Source: Polynucleobacter sp. Adler-ghost | GTDB taxonomy: Bacteria; Pseudomonadota; Gammaproteobacteria; Burkholderiales; Burkholderiaceae | DNA: 64,000 nucleotides | Reading direction: 5' to 3' | Assembly (NCBI RefSeq): GCF_018688495.1 | Contig: NZ_CP061320.1 | Coordinates: 778,586 to 842,585, forward strand | Shown: positions 20,594-30,965 of the stretch, in pieces | Position numbering within the stretch: the stretch's first letter is position 1 | Layout: every line of letters begins with the position of its first letter | Translations under genes and position numbers: made by a program | Notes under the pieces: generated by a model | Told to the model about the DNA's origin: nothing | The model's input: only the letters and a program-made list of their open reading frames with translations | Database searches by the model: none

Positions 20594-21241
20594 ATGACAT
20601 TCGATACTTCTACTTTATTCGCAGCATTCTTTTATGCTTTCGCTGGCCTTTTAGTGGTCTCTGCAGTGCGCGTGATTACTGCGCGCAATCCAGTCCATGC
20701 CGCACTCTTTTTGGTTCTTGCTTTCTTCTGCGCTTCTGGCCTGTGGATGCTACTGAAAGCAGAGTTCCTCAGCTTAGCCTTAATTCTGGTGTATGTTGGC
20801 GCTGTGATGGTGCTCTTCCTTTTCGTGGTCATGATGCTGGATCTGGATCTCGAGCATTTACGTCGCGATTTTAAGAAATTCCTTCCCGTAGCTTTCTTGA
20901 TGGGTGCTGTCATCGTATTAGAGCTATCGATCGTCTTGATTCGCAGCTTTATCGGCACTAACACTCCAGTACAGCCCATGCTTGAAGAGATGGCTACAAG
21001 CAATACACAAGCTTTAGGCATGTTGATCTTCGTTGACTATGTTTATGCCTTCGAGGTTGCTGGCGTGATTCTGTTAGTGGCCATCATTGCTGCTGTTGCA
21101 TTGACCTTACGCAATCGCAAGGATTCGAAAGCCCAAAATATTCATGAGCAGGTGAGCGTAAATTCTGCTGATCGTATGCGCATCATCAAGATGGATTCTG
21201 ATATGGCTGCAAAGCAAGATGCCCGTGGGGAAAAGAAATGA
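20594..21241 (+). CDS. nuoJ: NADH-quinone oxidoreductase subunit J
   Basis: NuoJ is a membrane-arm subunit with five predicted helices in 215 residues. The pi-bulge helix region reads [21 protein letters not shown] (first 20 residues [20 protein letters not shown]), a hallmark of the family. A charged cytoplasmic tail of about 40 residues follows the last helix. The stop overlaps the nuoK start by four bases. Confidence 0.95.
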   Translation: MTFDTSTLFAAFFYAFAGLLVVSAVRVITARNPVHAALFLVLAFFCASGLWMLLKAEFLSLALILVYVGAVMVLFLFVVMMLDLDLEHLRRDFKKFLPVAFLMGAVIVLELSIVLIRSFIGTNTPVQPMLEEMATSNTQALGMLIFVDYVYAFEVAGVILLVAIIAAVALTLRNRKDSKAQNIHEQVSVNSADRMRIIKMDSDMAAKQDARGEKK

Positions 21242-21546
21242 CTATTACCCTCGCTCATTATTTAGTGCTCGGCGCAATCTTGTTTGCGACTAGCGTGATT
21301 GGTATTTTCTTAAACCGCAAGAATATCATCGTGCTTTTAATGGCAATTGAATTAATGCTCCTTTCGGTGAACATGAACTTTGTAGCCTTCTCTCACTATT
21401 TGGGTGATATGGCTGGTCAGGTATTCGTATTCTTTATTTTGACTGTGGCTGCTGCTGAGGCGGCAATCGGTTTGGCAATTTTGGTTGTTCTCTTCCGTAA
21501 GGTAGATACCATCAATGCTGAAGACCTTGACCACCTAAAAGGCTAG
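21238..21546 (+). CDS. nuoK: NADH-quinone oxidoreductase subunit K
   Basis: NuoK is a three-helix membrane subunit that resembles MrpC of multi-subunit antiporters. The 102 residues include the conserved membrane Glu residues in [15 protein letters not shown] and [14 protein letters not shown], which belong to the proton path. The start (ATG 21238) overlaps the nuoJ stop. Confidence 0.97.
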   Translation: MTITLAHYLVLGAILFATSVIGIFLNRKNIIVLLMAIELMLLSVNMNFVAFSHYLGDMAGQVFVFFILTVAAAEAAIGLAILVVLFRKVDTINAEDLDHLKG

Positions 21547-21548
21547 TC

Positions 21549-23609
21549 ATGCAATTGACCTTAACTCTTCCTGTTCTCTGTGCAATTCCGCTGGCGCCAT
21601 TATTTGGCTCAGCCATTGCTGGATTGTTCGGTACCAAATTAGGTGGTAACCGCATTGGTAACGGCGCCTGCCAGTTCGTGACTATCTTAGGTGTGATGAT
21701 TGCTTTCGTTCTGTCTTGTTTTGTGCTCGTACAAGTCATGGATGGTTTCTATTTCAATGGCACTGTCTATCGCTGGATGCAGTTGGGCGAGCTCAATCTG
21801 GATATTGGCTTCTTGATTGATCCATTAACTGCCACCATGATGTGTGTAGTGACCTTTGTCTCTTTGATGGTTCACATCTATACCATTGGTTATATGAAAG
21901 GTGAGGAGGGTTACAACCGCTTCTTCTCCTACATTTCACTCTTTACCTTTGCTATGTTGATGCTCGTAATGAGTAACAACCTCTTGCAACTCTTTTTCGG
22001 TTGGGAAGCGGTAGGCGTGGTTTCTTATTTGTTGATTGGCTTCTACTACGAGCGTCAATCTGCGGTATTTGCCAATATGAAGGCTTTCTTGGTCAACCGT
22101 GTTGGTGACTTTGGTTTCATTCTCGGTATCGGTTTACTTCTGGCCAGTACTGGATCCATGAACTACGACGTGATCTTTGCTCAGAACACTGCTTTGGCTG
22201 CACAAACCTTGCCTGGCACGAGCTGGAATTTGGTAACCGTCGCCTGTATCTGCCTCTTCATTGGCGCGATGGGTAAATCAGCTCAGTTCCCATTGCACGT
22301 ATGGTTACCAGATTCCATGGAAGGCCCAACCCCAATATCTGCATTGATTCATGCGGCAACGATGGTTACAGCTGGTATCTTCATGGTGTCACGCATGTCA
22401 CCTTTATTTGAGTTGTCTGATGCGGCGTTGAGCTTTATCTTAGTGATTGGCTCGATCACTGCGCTATTTATGGGTTTCTTGGGTATTGTTCAGACCGATA
22501 TCAAGCGGGTAGTAGCGTACTCAACACTGTCTCAGTTGGGCTATATGACTGTTGCATTGGGCGTATCTGCTTATCCAATCGCCATCTTCCATCTGATGAC
22601 GCATGCATTCTTCAAAGCGCTCTTATTCCTTGCAGCAGGTAGTGTGATATTGGGAATGCACCATGAACAAGATATGCGCAAGATGGGTGGTCTCTGGAAA
22701 TACATGCCAATCACTTGCCTCATGATGTTGTTGGGTAACTTGGCACTAATTGGCACACCATTTTTCTCGGGCTTCTATTCAAAAGACTCCATTATTGAAG
22801 CGGTAGCAGCTAGCCATATTCCTGGATCTGGTTTTGCTTACTTCGCAGTCATGGCCAGCGTCTTTGTAACGGCTTTGTACTCATTCCGTTTGTATTTCTA
22901 TGTGTTCCACGGTAAAGCCCGTTGGGGGCATGAAGATGCTCACGCGCACGATCACCATCATGCTCACCCAGAGCAAGGGGATGATCATGCGCACCATGGC
23001 TTAGCCCCCGGTCAAAAACCACATGAGTCTCCTTTTGTTGTTACTTTGCCGCTGATCTTGCTGGCAATTCCATCAGTCATTATTGGTTACTACACGATTA
23101 CGCCTTTATTGTTTGGTACTTTCTTTGGCGACTCGATCTTTGTTGATATTGGCAAACATCCTGCCATGAAAGAACTTGCTGAAGAGTTCCATGGTCCGAT
23201 TGCGATGGCAATGCATTCATTCACTTCACCAGTGTTGCTATTGGTGGTGCTGGGTGTACTCACTGCGGCAATTGGCTACCTCTGGGCTCCGAAGTTGCCT
23301 GGTGTGGTGGCTCAAGCATTTGCGCCAATCAAGAAGTTGATGGATAACAAATACTATCTCGATGATCTCAACCAGGCGGTGTTTGCCAAAGGTTTGCTAT
23401 GGATCGGTGGCATCTTGTGGCACCGCGGTGATCAGCAGGCTATCGATGGTTTCTTGGTTAACGGTAGTGCGCATGCAGTAGGGCGCTTATCTGCAGTGAT
23501 TCGCCATTTGCAATCCGGTTATCTCTATCACTATGCCTTCGCAATGATTGCGGGCTTGGCGGTCTTGCTAGCTTGGGTTTTGTACGCTTACCTGCCTTTT
23601 GTTCGCTAG
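21549..23609 (+). CDS. nuoL: NADH-quinone oxidoreductase subunit L
   Basis: NuoL is the distal antiporter-like proton pump of complex I, with a long lateral helix at its C-terminus. The 686 residues include the family segment FFGWEAVGVVSYLLIGFYY with the membrane Glu, and GAMGKSAQFPLHVWLPDSME with the membrane Lys. Unusually noticeable is a histidine-rich hydrophilic loop near residues 461-493 with 11 His in about 33 residues. It starts 2 bp after nuoK. Confidence 0.97.
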   Translation: MQLTLTLPVLCAIPLAPLFGSAIAGLFGTKLGGNRIGNGACQFVTILGVMIAFVLSCFVLVQVMDGFYFNGTVYRWMQLGELNLDIGFLIDPLTATMMCVVTFVSLMVHIYTIGYMKGEEGYNRFFSYISLFTFAMLMLVMSNNLLQLFFGWEAVGVVSYLLIGFYYERQSAVFANMKAFLVNRVGDFGFILGIGLLLASTGSMNYDVIFAQNTALAAQTLPGTSWNLVTVACICLFIGAMGKSAQFPLHVWLPDSMEGPTPISALIHAATMVTAGIFMVSRMSPLFELSDAALSFILVIGSITALFMGFLGIVQTDIKRVVAYSTLSQLGYMTVALGVSAYPIAIFHLMTHAFFKALLFLAAGSVILGMHHEQDMRKMGGLWKYMPITCLMMLLGNLALIGTPFFSGFYSKDSIIEAVAASHIPGSGFAYFAVMASVFVTALYSFRLYFYVFHGKARWGHEDAHAHDHHHAHPEQGDDHAHHGLAPGQKPHESPFVVTLPLILLAIPSVIIGYYTITPLLFGTFFGDSIFVDIGKHPAMKELAEEFHGPIAMAMHSFTSPVLLLVVLGVLTAAIGYLWAPKLPGVVAQAFAPIKKLMDNKYYLDDLNQAVFAKGLLWIGGILWHRGDQQAIDGFLVNGSAHAVGRLSAVIRHLQSGYLYHYAFAMIAGLAVLLAWVLYAYLPFVR

Positions 23610-23633
23610 GCCTTTGTTACTTAAGTAGCCATC

Positions 23634-25100
23634 ATGACTCTCTCTTTTGCCATCTGGATTCCGATTTTCTTCGGCATCATTATTTTGTTCTACGGTTCGG
23701 AGAAGCCGACTGCCGGTGTTCGCTGGTTAGCTCTCGTGGGCTCTGTTCTTGGCTTCATCGCCACTCTGCCTTTGGTGATGGAATTTGATATTGCCAACCC
23801 TGGTATGCAGTTTGTTGAAAAGATGAGTTGGATTCCGCGTTACGACATTAACTACCACTTGGGTATCGACGGCATATCGGTTTGGTTTATTGTTTTGACC
23901 GCATTCATCAATATCTTCGTGGTGATTGCTGCTTGGGAAGTGATTGACAAGAAGGTTTCGCAATACATGGCCTCTTTCTTAATCCTTTCTGGATTGATGA
24001 TTGGTGTATTTGCTGCCTTGGATGCTTTGTTGTTTTATGTATTCTTTGAAGCAACCCTCATTCCGATGTACATCATCATCGGGGTTTGGGGTGGTCACAA
24101 CCGTATCTATGCGGCATTTAAGTTTTTCTTGTATACCTTGCTTGGCTCATTGCTGACCTTGATTGCCATGCTGTACTTGTATAACGCTACCAATACTTTT
24201 GATATCTTGGCTTGGCATAACGCCCGTCTAGATATTGTTGAGCAAATCCTACTATTCTTTGCCTTCTTCATGGCGTTTGCTGTGAAGGTGCCAATGTGGC
24301 CTTTGCATACTTGGTTGCCAGACGTTCACGTTGAAGCACCTACTGGTGGTTCCGTAGTCTTGGCTGCGATCATGTTGAAGCTTGGTGCTTATGGCTTCTT
24401 GCGTTTCTCATTACCAATTGCTCCGGACGCAAGTCAGTATCTTGGCCCGTTCATCATTTTCTTATCTTTAGTGGCTGTGATCTACGTAGGTGCAGTAGCG
24501 CTGGTTCAGAAAGACATGAAGAAACTGGTGGCCTACTCATCAGTAGCGCATATGGGTTTTGTGACTCTCGGCTTCTTCCTCTTTAGTCCCCTGGGTATCG
24601 AGGGCGGCATCGTGCAGATGATTTCTCATGGCTTTGTTGCGGGTGCCATGTTCCTTTCAATTGGCGTGTTGTATGACCGCATGCATACCCGTCAAATCGC
24701 TGATTACGGTGGCGTTGTACACCGCATGCCTGCATTTACAGCCTTTGCAGTCTTGATGGCGATGGCGAACTGCGGATTACCTGCTACTTCGGGTTTCGTG
24801 GGCGAGTTCATGGTGATTCTGGCTGCCGTGGATTACGACTTTGTGATTGGTATCCTGGCAGCAACCGCCTTGATTTTAGGTGCTGCTTACTCTTTATGGA
24901 TGGTCAAGCGTGTATTCTTCGGCGCAATTACCAATCGGCATGTTGAGGAATTAAAAGATCTCAATGCGCGCGAGTATTTCATGATGGCAGCACTATCTAT
25001 CTGTGTGATCGGTATGGGTGTTTATCCAAAGCCTTTTACCGACATCATTCATCCAGCTGTGATTAATCTGCTACAGCATGTTGCTGTTAGCAAACTCTGA
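23634..25100 (+). CDS. nuoM: NADH-quinone oxidoreductase subunit M
   Basis: NuoM is the second antiporter-like proton pump of complex I. The 488 residues contain FYVFFEATLIPMYIIIGVWG with the conserved membrane Glu, and the Lys-bearing AVKVPMWPLHTWLPDVHVEA. About 14 hydrophobic helices fit the family. It is flanked by nuoL and nuoN at gaps of 24 and 10 bp. Confidence 0.97.
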   Translation: MTLSFAIWIPIFFGIIILFYGSEKPTAGVRWLALVGSVLGFIATLPLVMEFDIANPGMQFVEKMSWIPRYDINYHLGIDGISVWFIVLTAFINIFVVIAAWEVIDKKVSQYMASFLILSGLMIGVFAALDALLFYVFFEATLIPMYIIIGVWGGHNRIYAAFKFFLYTLLGSLLTLIAMLYLYNATNTFDILAWHNARLDIVEQILLFFAFFMAFAVKVPMWPLHTWLPDVHVEAPTGGSVVLAAIMLKLGAYGFLRFSLPIAPDASQYLGPFIIFLSLVAVIYVGAVALVQKDMKKLVAYSSVAHMGFVTLGFFLFSPLGIEGGIVQMISHGFVAGAMFLSIGVLYDRMHTRQIADYGGVVHRMPAFTAFAVLMAMANCGLPATSGFVGEFMVILAAVDYDFVIGILAATALILGAAYSLWMVKRVFFGAITNRHVEELKDLNAREYFMMAALSICVIGMGVYPKPFTDIIHPAVINLLQHVAVSKL

Positions 25101-25110
25101 GTAAAAGCTA

Positions 25111-26616
25111 ATGCAAGCATTTGACCTATACGCCGTCCTGCCAGAACTCGTTTTACTTGTAGTCGCCTGTCTTTTGTTGGTGGCAAGCGTTTATGTTCCT
25201 GAGCGTCAGCCAGCAACCCCTGGTGTAGAGCAAGATATTTTCCATACGCCACGTGGTGTTGGCTTTGTTTACTTTTTCACCATCATCCTGTTGGTCTACT
25301 TGATTATTGCTTTTGTAGCTCGCATGGGAGACGTATCCATCGTAGCTATGAATGGCTTATTTCAGTCAGATCCCATATCAAACCTCTTGAAAGCTTGTTC
25401 ATGTGCTGCGGTATTGGTGAGCTTGGTGTATTCAAAACAGTATCTGACTGATCGCGCATTATTCCGTCCTGATTTCATTGTCTTGGTTTTGTTAGCCTTG
25501 TTAGGTCAATTTGTATTAATCTCTGGCGCAAACCTACTGACACTCTATTTAGGTCTTGAGCTGATGGCTTTGCCAACCTATGCCCTGGTGGCGATGCGTC
25601 ATAGCAGCGAGAAGAGTGTTGAAGCAGGCATTAAGTACTTTATTCTTGGAGCTCTGGCATCTGGTTTCTTACTCTACGGCATGTCTATGTTGTATGGCGT
25701 TACTGGATCACTAGATTTAATTGAGATCTTCCGCACTGTTGCTGATCCACGCGTCAATCATTTGGTTATGGCCTTCGGCTTGGTATTTATCATCTCCGGC
25801 TTAGCCTTTAAGTTGGGGGTTGTGCCGTTTCATATGTGGGTGCCGGATGTGTACCAAGGCGCTCCGACAGCGGTGACTTTAATGATTGCAGCTGCACCCA
25901 AGCTAGCTGCTTTTGCTTTGCTTTTCCGACTCCTGGTAAATACATTGTTGCCGCTGATGGGTGATTGGCAGCCAATGCTGGTGATTCTTGCCGTTTTATC
26001 CTTAGTAGTAGGTAACGTCACTGCTATTGCGCAAACCAATATTAAGCGGATGCTGGCTTATTCTGCGATTGCGCAAATGGGCTTTGTATTGCTCGGCATG
26101 TTGTCCGTGTTTGATGATCATGCATTTAGTGCATCCATGTTCTATGTCATTACCTATGTATTGACTACCTTGGGTAGCTTCGGTCTGCTCATGATGTTGT
26201 CACGCAAGGGCCATGATTGCGAAACGATTGACGACCTCAAGGGTTTAAATAAGCGTCACCCTTGGTTTGCCTTCATTGGCTTAGTAATGATGTTCTCTTT
26301 GGCTGGTATTCCGCCAACAGTGGGCTTTGCTGCCAAACTTGGCGTACTTGAAGCTCTCGTTGATGGCGAGCATACTTTCTTGGCCATTATTGCAGTGATC
26401 GCATCCTTGATTGGCGCCTTCTACTACTTGCGAGTGGTTAAGGTGATGTACTTTGATGAGCCAAAAGAAGAGCATGCTGCTGAGATTTCTGGATCTGGTT
26501 TTGCCCGCGGACTGTTGAGCTTGAATGCGATATTGGTTCTGGCTTTAGGGATCCTTCCAGCCGGGCTGATGGCTGTTTGCTTGGATGCAATGCGCCGCAC
26601 TCTGCTAGGCTCATAG
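25111..26616 (+). CDS. nuoN: NADH-quinone oxidoreductase subunit N
   Basis: NuoN is the third antiporter-like proton pump and closes the operon. The 501 residues include [19 protein letters not shown] with the conserved membrane Glu and [20 protein letters not shown] with the conserved Lys. The intrinsic terminator begins 28 bp after the stop, so all 14 nuo genes (A to N) fit one transcription unit. The small DUF2818 gene that follows nuoN in many burkholderial genomes is not present here. Confidence 0.97.
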   Translation: MQAFDLYAVLPELVLLVVACLLLVASVYVPERQPATPGVEQDIFHTPRGVGFVYFFTIILLVYLIIAFVARMGDVSIVAMNGLFQSDPISNLLKACSCAAVLVSLVYSKQYLTDRALFRPDFIVLVLLALLGQFVLISGANLLTLYLGLELMALPTYALVAMRHSSEKSVEAGIKYFILGALASGFLLYGMSMLYGVTGSLDLIEIFRTVADPRVNHLVMAFGLVFIISGLAFKLGVVPFHMWVPDVYQGAPTAVTLMIAAAPKLAAFALLFRLLVNTLLPLMGDWQPMLVILAVLSLVVGNVTAIAQTNIKRMLAYSAIAQMGFVLLGMLSVFDDHAFSASMFYVITYVLTTLGSFGLLMMLSRKGHDCETIDDLKGLNKRHPWFAFIGLVMMFSLAGIPPTVGFAAKLGVLEALVDGEHTFLAIIAVIASLIGAFYYLRVVKVMYFDEPKEEHAAEISGSGFARGLLSLNAILVLALGILPAGLMAVCLDAMRRTLLGS

Positions 26617-26643
26617 GCGGAATCATCAATTAACTTGCGATAT

Positions 26644-26670
26644 AGGCTCCTCATCGGAGCCTTTTCTTTT
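26644..26670 (+). terminator. Intrinsic terminator of the nuo operon
   Basis: AGGCTCC pairs with GGAGCCT around a TCATC loop, followed by TTTTCTTTT. It lies just after nuoN and before the Nudix gene. Confidence 0.88.
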
Positions 26671-26721
26671 GTTGTCACCCAGATTTTGTATGATGGACCT
26701 TCAATTAATGAAAGATGCACC

Positions 26722-27324
26722 ATGACTGAAAAATCATTTAAAGACTTGCCAATTGGCGATGCCCATTTAAGGGAAGAGCGCTTGTCCGGTGAGGATATTT
26801 ACGGTGGCATCTTTTTGAATATGAAGCGCGATCAAGTGAGTCTGCCAGATGGAAATCAGGCGGTGCGCGAGTATCTTACTCACCCAGGCGCAGTCGCTAT
26901 TTTGGCGATCCTAGATGATGGCAGGGTACTGATGGAGCGCCAATATCGCTACCCCATTGCAAAGGCCTGTATTGAGATTCCTGCAGGTAAGTTGGAGATT
27001 GGTGAAGATCGATTGCTTTGTGCTCAACGAGAGCTTGAGGAGGAGACTGGCTACTCTGCAAGTAAATGGAGCTTTATACGCCGCATTCATCCAGTGATTT
27101 CGTATTCGACAGAATTTATTGACATCTATCTCGCTGAAGGTTTAGTCACTGGCAAAAGCCACTTGGATGATGAAGAGTTTTTGGATGTATTTGCTGCCCC
27201 TTTAGAGCAATTATTGGATTGGGTAGAGCAGGGTGAGATTACGGACGTCAAAACAACGATTGCGACCTATTGGTTGGATCGCTATCGTCGCGGTTTAGTG
27301 AGTCCTAAGCCTATCTCGGGCTAA
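26722..27324 (+). CDS. Nudix hydrolase, ADP-ribose pyrophosphatase type
   Basis: This 200-residue protein should hydrolyse ADP-ribose or a related nucleoside diphosphate derivative to AMP and a sugar phosphate. The complete Nudix box G-x5-E-x7-RE-x-x-EE-x-G is seen as GKLEIGEDRLLCAQRELEEE followed by TGY, near residues 92-114. The N-terminal strand domain and the PVISYSTEFIDIYLAE segment match the NudF/YqhG-like group. The ATG at 26722 is chosen; in-frame codons further upstream run back through the nuo terminator. A weak ribosome site (AAAGATG) precedes it. Confidence 0.88.
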   Translation: MTEKSFKDLPIGDAHLREERLSGEDIYGGIFLNMKRDQVSLPDGNQAVREYLTHPGAVAILAILDDGRVLMERQYRYPIAKACIEIPAGKLEIGEDRLLCAQRELEEETGYSASKWSFIRRIHPVISYSTEFIDIYLAEGLVTGKSHLDDEEFLDVFAAPLEQLLDWVEQGEITDVKTTIATYWLDRYRRGLVSPKPISG

Positions 27325-27384
27325 TCTAACTATCCCTTAAAATAGGGCTATTGAATTTGGTATTTTTGCCCCTATATAGGTCTT

Positions 27385-27912
27385 ATGAAAGTTTATAACC
27401 TCGCTTGTCCACTGTCTCATCGCTTTGAGGGGTGGTTTGCCTCCGAAGAGGATTGCCTTGCACAGCAAGACAAGGGAATACTGGCGTGCCCTATTTGCGA
27501 TAGCACGGAGATTTCCCGGATGCCATCGGCTCCCCATATTGCTAAATCAGGATCTAGTAAAGATACCCCGACTTCAACTGAGCTTGCCGTTGCCAGTTCA
27601 GCTGCAATGGATCCGGCTGGTGTCAGTGGCACATTAAGTGGTGATGTTGTTGCGTTGACTGGTAGTGACCATTCTCAGTTAGAGGCGCAGGTACAGGCAG
27701 CTTTTTTAAAGGGTATACGTGAGTTGATGGGGCGCTCTGAGGACGTTGGGAGTTCTTTTGCCGAAGAGGCTCGAAAAATTCACTATAAGGAATCTCCTGA
27801 GCGCAGTATCCGCGGTCAAACCACGCTTGACGAAGCCGAGGCTTTGCGTGATGAGGGGATTGAGGTATTGGCAATGCCTATGATGCCTGCCTTCAAAAAC
27901 ACCTTGCAGTAG
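27385..27912 (+). CDS. DUF1178 family protein
   Basis: The 175-residue protein is recognised as DUF1178 from its start MKVYNLACPLSHRFEGWF and the following CPICDSTEISRMPSAPHI. The paired cysteines (Cys8, then CPIC near residue 35) suggest a small zinc-binding knuckle. The middle is a low-complexity Ser/Thr/Ala linker. The C-terminal half holds GIRELMGRSEDVGSSFAEEA and a helical end. The family is widespread in alpha- and betaproteobacteria and has no established function that I know of. Confidence 0.85.
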   Translation: MKVYNLACPLSHRFEGWFASEEDCLAQQDKGILACPICDSTEISRMPSAPHIAKSGSSKDTPTSTELAVASSAAMDPAGVSGTLSGDVVALTGSDHSQLEAQVQAAFLKGIRELMGRSEDVGSSFAEEARKIHYKESPERSIRGQTTLDEAEALRDEGIEVLAMPMMPAFKNTLQ

Positions 27913-27982
27913 CCAGCGCCTCCCTAATTCCCCTATACTTGGTGTGCACCCAGAGTCTGGATATCACCATTGATTAGGATAG

Positions 27983-28747
<765 letters not shown>

Positions 28748-28791
28748 GCTCCATTTATTAACAACTCAATCAGTAGTCAAAAGGCTGCCTT

Positions 28792-29445
28792 GTGACTTTT
28801 CTGGATATTCTTGCCCAGTTAGCTCAGGGCATTTCTTATACGGTTCTGGTAACTCTTGTTTGCTCACTAACAGGCTTAGTAGTCGGCTTATTTTTAGCAA
28901 GCCTACGCCGTCTCGATATTTCCTGGTTAACCCCGCTGATTGACTGCTATACCTATGTCTTTAGGGGTGTACCAGTGTTGGTCTTACTATTTATGGTGTA
29001 CTTTGGTTTACCAGGGATTGGCTTTAAGGTTCCACCCTTAATGGCGATGGCACTCAGTTTGGGTTTAGTGGCATCCGCCTATTTAGCCGAGGTATTTCGG
29101 GGGGCGTTTAACTCAGTAGATCCCGCTGAAGTGATTGCTGCTCAGGCTATGGGAATGACTCGTATACAGGTTCTCAGGTTTATCGAGTTACCCCAGATGC
29201 TGCGATTTTCAGTGCCGGGCATGGTCAATGAGTTCACCTCAGTTCTCAAATATTCTCCATTTGCGTATACGGTGGGGATCCCTGAGATTACCAAGCAAGC
29301 GATGACACTCACCTCTACCACGCTGCGTGGCATTGAGGTCTATCTGGCTGTGGGCATTTTATATTTTGTGATTTACCGAATTTGCTTAGTTGGTGTACAG
29401 CTTCTGAGTAAGCGTTTCCAAATTCCAGGCATGTCTCCAGCATGA
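28792..29445 (+). CDS. Amino acid ABC transporter permease (first)
   Basis: A 217-residue inner-membrane permease of the HisM/GlnP type, which imports amino acids together with the binding protein upstream. About five hydrophobic helices are present. The EAA loop that contacts the ATPase is DPAEVIAAQAMGMTRIQVLR in the middle of the protein. The start is GTG at 28792 with AAGG upstream at good spacing. It is 44 bp after the binding protein gene. Confidence 0.9.
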   Translation: MTFLDILAQLAQGISYTVLVTLVCSLTGLVVGLFLASLRRLDISWLTPLIDCYTYVFRGVPVLVLLFMVYFGLPGIGFKVPPLMAMALSLGLVASAYLAEVFRGAFNSVDPAEVIAAQAMGMTRIQVLRFIELPQMLRFSVPGMVNEFTSVLKYSPFAYTVGIPEITKQAMTLTSTTLRGIEVYLAVGILYFVIYRICLVGVQLLSKRFQIPGMSPA

Positions 29446-29479
29446 GCGCCAGTACTACATTATTTAAAGAGGTAATCCT

Positions 29480-30211
29480 GTGGCATTAATTCAAGTGAGG
29501 GATTTGGTAAAAGAGTTTGATGGGCAAACTGTCTTATCCAACATTAACCTGGATTTAAAAGAGGGCGATGTTCGGGTCTTGATGGGCGCCTCTGGCTCTG
29601 GTAAATCTACCTTATTACGTTGCCTTAATCGCTTAGTTGAGCCCACCTCGGGATCGATTATTTTTAGAGGCAAAGAGGTATTGCATCCTGACGTGGATGT
29701 CCGCGAGTTGCGCAAGCAAATTGGTTTTGTATTTCAGCAATTTGCCCTTTATAGTCATCTCACCGTGTTAGAGAACGTGTCATTAGGTCTACGTAAATTG
29801 CATCAGATGGGTAAGGCTGAGGCTAAAGAAAAAGCCCTCCAAGAGCTATCCCATTTTGAGATGACGATCCATCAAAATAAATATCCCTCGCAGCTTTCTG
29901 GCGGACAGAAGCAGAGGGTGGCTATTGCCCGTGCGCTTGCCATGGATCCGGCAGTCTTAGTGCTCGATGAGCCTACCTCAGCACTGGACCCTGTTATGTC
30001 TAGAGATGTTGCTGATCTCATCAACCGCTTACATGGGGAGGGGATCACAATGATCTGCGTCACCCATGACCTGAACTTGGCACGCAATATTGCGGATACC
30101 GTAATGTTTTTGGATCGTGGCGTCATTCGGGCTGATGATCGAATCGATGTATTGAGTCAACATTCTGATCCAGATATTAAAGCCTTCTTTGGTGCCGAGG
30201 AGAAGCGTTAA
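29480..30211 (+). CDS. Amino acid ABC transporter ATP-binding protein
   Basis: The cytoplasmic ATPase that powers the transporter. The 243 residues hold Walker A GASGSGKST, the Q-loop in GFVFQQFALYSHLTV, the signature LSGGQKQRVAIARAL and Walker [14 protein letters not shown], followed by the H-loop His in CVTHD. It resembles GlnQ. The start is GTG at 29480 with AGGT upstream. The stop overlaps the ATG of the next permease gene by one base (TAATG). Confidence 0.93.
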   Translation: MALIQVRDLVKEFDGQTVLSNINLDLKEGDVRVLMGASGSGKSTLLRCLNRLVEPTSGSIIFRGKEVLHPDVDVRELRKQIGFVFQQFALYSHLTVLENVSLGLRKLHQMGKAEAKEKALQELSHFEMTIHQNKYPSQLSGGQKQRVAIARALAMDPAVLVLDEPTSALDPVMSRDVADLINRLHGEGITMICVTHDLNLARNIADTVMFLDRGVIRADDRIDVLSQHSDPDIKAFFGAEEKR

Positions 30212-30876
30212 TGGGAGGGTGGCCATCCTTCGCTCGTGATCTCACGGAGCAAATGCCTTTGATTTTGACGGGGCTAGTGAAGACTTTGCAATTGGCAGGT
30301 TTGATTAGTGTTTCAGGATTGCTTTTAGGCATCGTCGTGTTTTATCTCACGCTGAGTAAAAATCAATATGTGCGTAGAGCTATTAATTCATATATCTCCT
30401 TTTTTATTGGTATGCCCCTAATCGTTTTATTGTTCTTAATGTATTACGGTTTGCCACAGTGGGGCGTGCGACTTTCTCCATTCACAGTCGCATTTATTGG
30501 ATTTACATTCAACGTAGCAGCATACAATGCGGCATATCTCAAGACTGCCTTTAACGGATTGGATAAAAGTCAGCTAGAGGCGGCGAGTGCTCAGGGCTTC
30601 AGTCCTTTGCAAATCTTTCGCTTGATTACTTTGCCACAGGTAATTCGACTATCTATTCCAGCATTAACCAATCAAGTGATTGCGAATCTCAAAGATAGCT
30701 CGGTGGCCTTCTTGATTCAGTACACCGAATTCTTTGCTCGGGTTCAAGAGTTGGCTGCGACCAATTTCCAATTCTTTAAGGCCTATTTTTTGGCCGCCTT
30801 AGTCTATCTAGTCCTAGTATCGGTGATTGTATTGTTCGCTCGGGCTATTGAGAGGCGCTATCTTATTCCCGCCTAG
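30211..30876 (+). CDS. Amino acid ABC transporter permease (second)
   Basis: A second 221-residue HisM/GlnP-type permease with about five hydrophobic helices and an EAA loop, DKSQLEAASAQGFSPLQIFR. Together with the first permease it probably forms a heterodimeric channel around the shared ATPase. The start ATG overlaps the ATPase gene stop, so translation is likely coupled. The order binding protein - permease - ATPase - permease is less common than permease-permease-ATPase. Confidence 0.9.
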   Translation: MGGWPSFARDLTEQMPLILTGLVKTLQLAGLISVSGLLLGIVVFYLTLSKNQYVRRAINSYISFFIGMPLIVLLFLMYYGLPQWGVRLSPFTVAFIGFTFNVAAYNAAYLKTAFNGLDKSQLEAASAQGFSPLQIFRLITLPQVIRLSIPALTNQVIANLKDSSVAFLIQYTEFFARVQELAATNFQFFKAYFLAALVYLVLVSVIVLFARAIERRYLIPA

Positions 30877-30904
30877 TATTGCTACTGAATCGAAAATATA
30901 CGAT

Positions 30905-30932
30905 AAAAAAATAGCGACCCGAGGGTCGCTAT
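30905..30932 (-). terminator. Intrinsic terminator of mmsA
   Basis: Read on the minus strand, ATAGCGACC pairs with GGTCGCTAT around a four-base loop and is followed by six T. It begins 34 bp after the mmsA stop. On the plus strand the same stem lacks a good T-tract, though it may still slow transcription from the ABC operon. Confidence 0.82.
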
Positions 30933-30965
30933 TGTCATTTACAGATCCTCTCTGCGGACCAGAAT

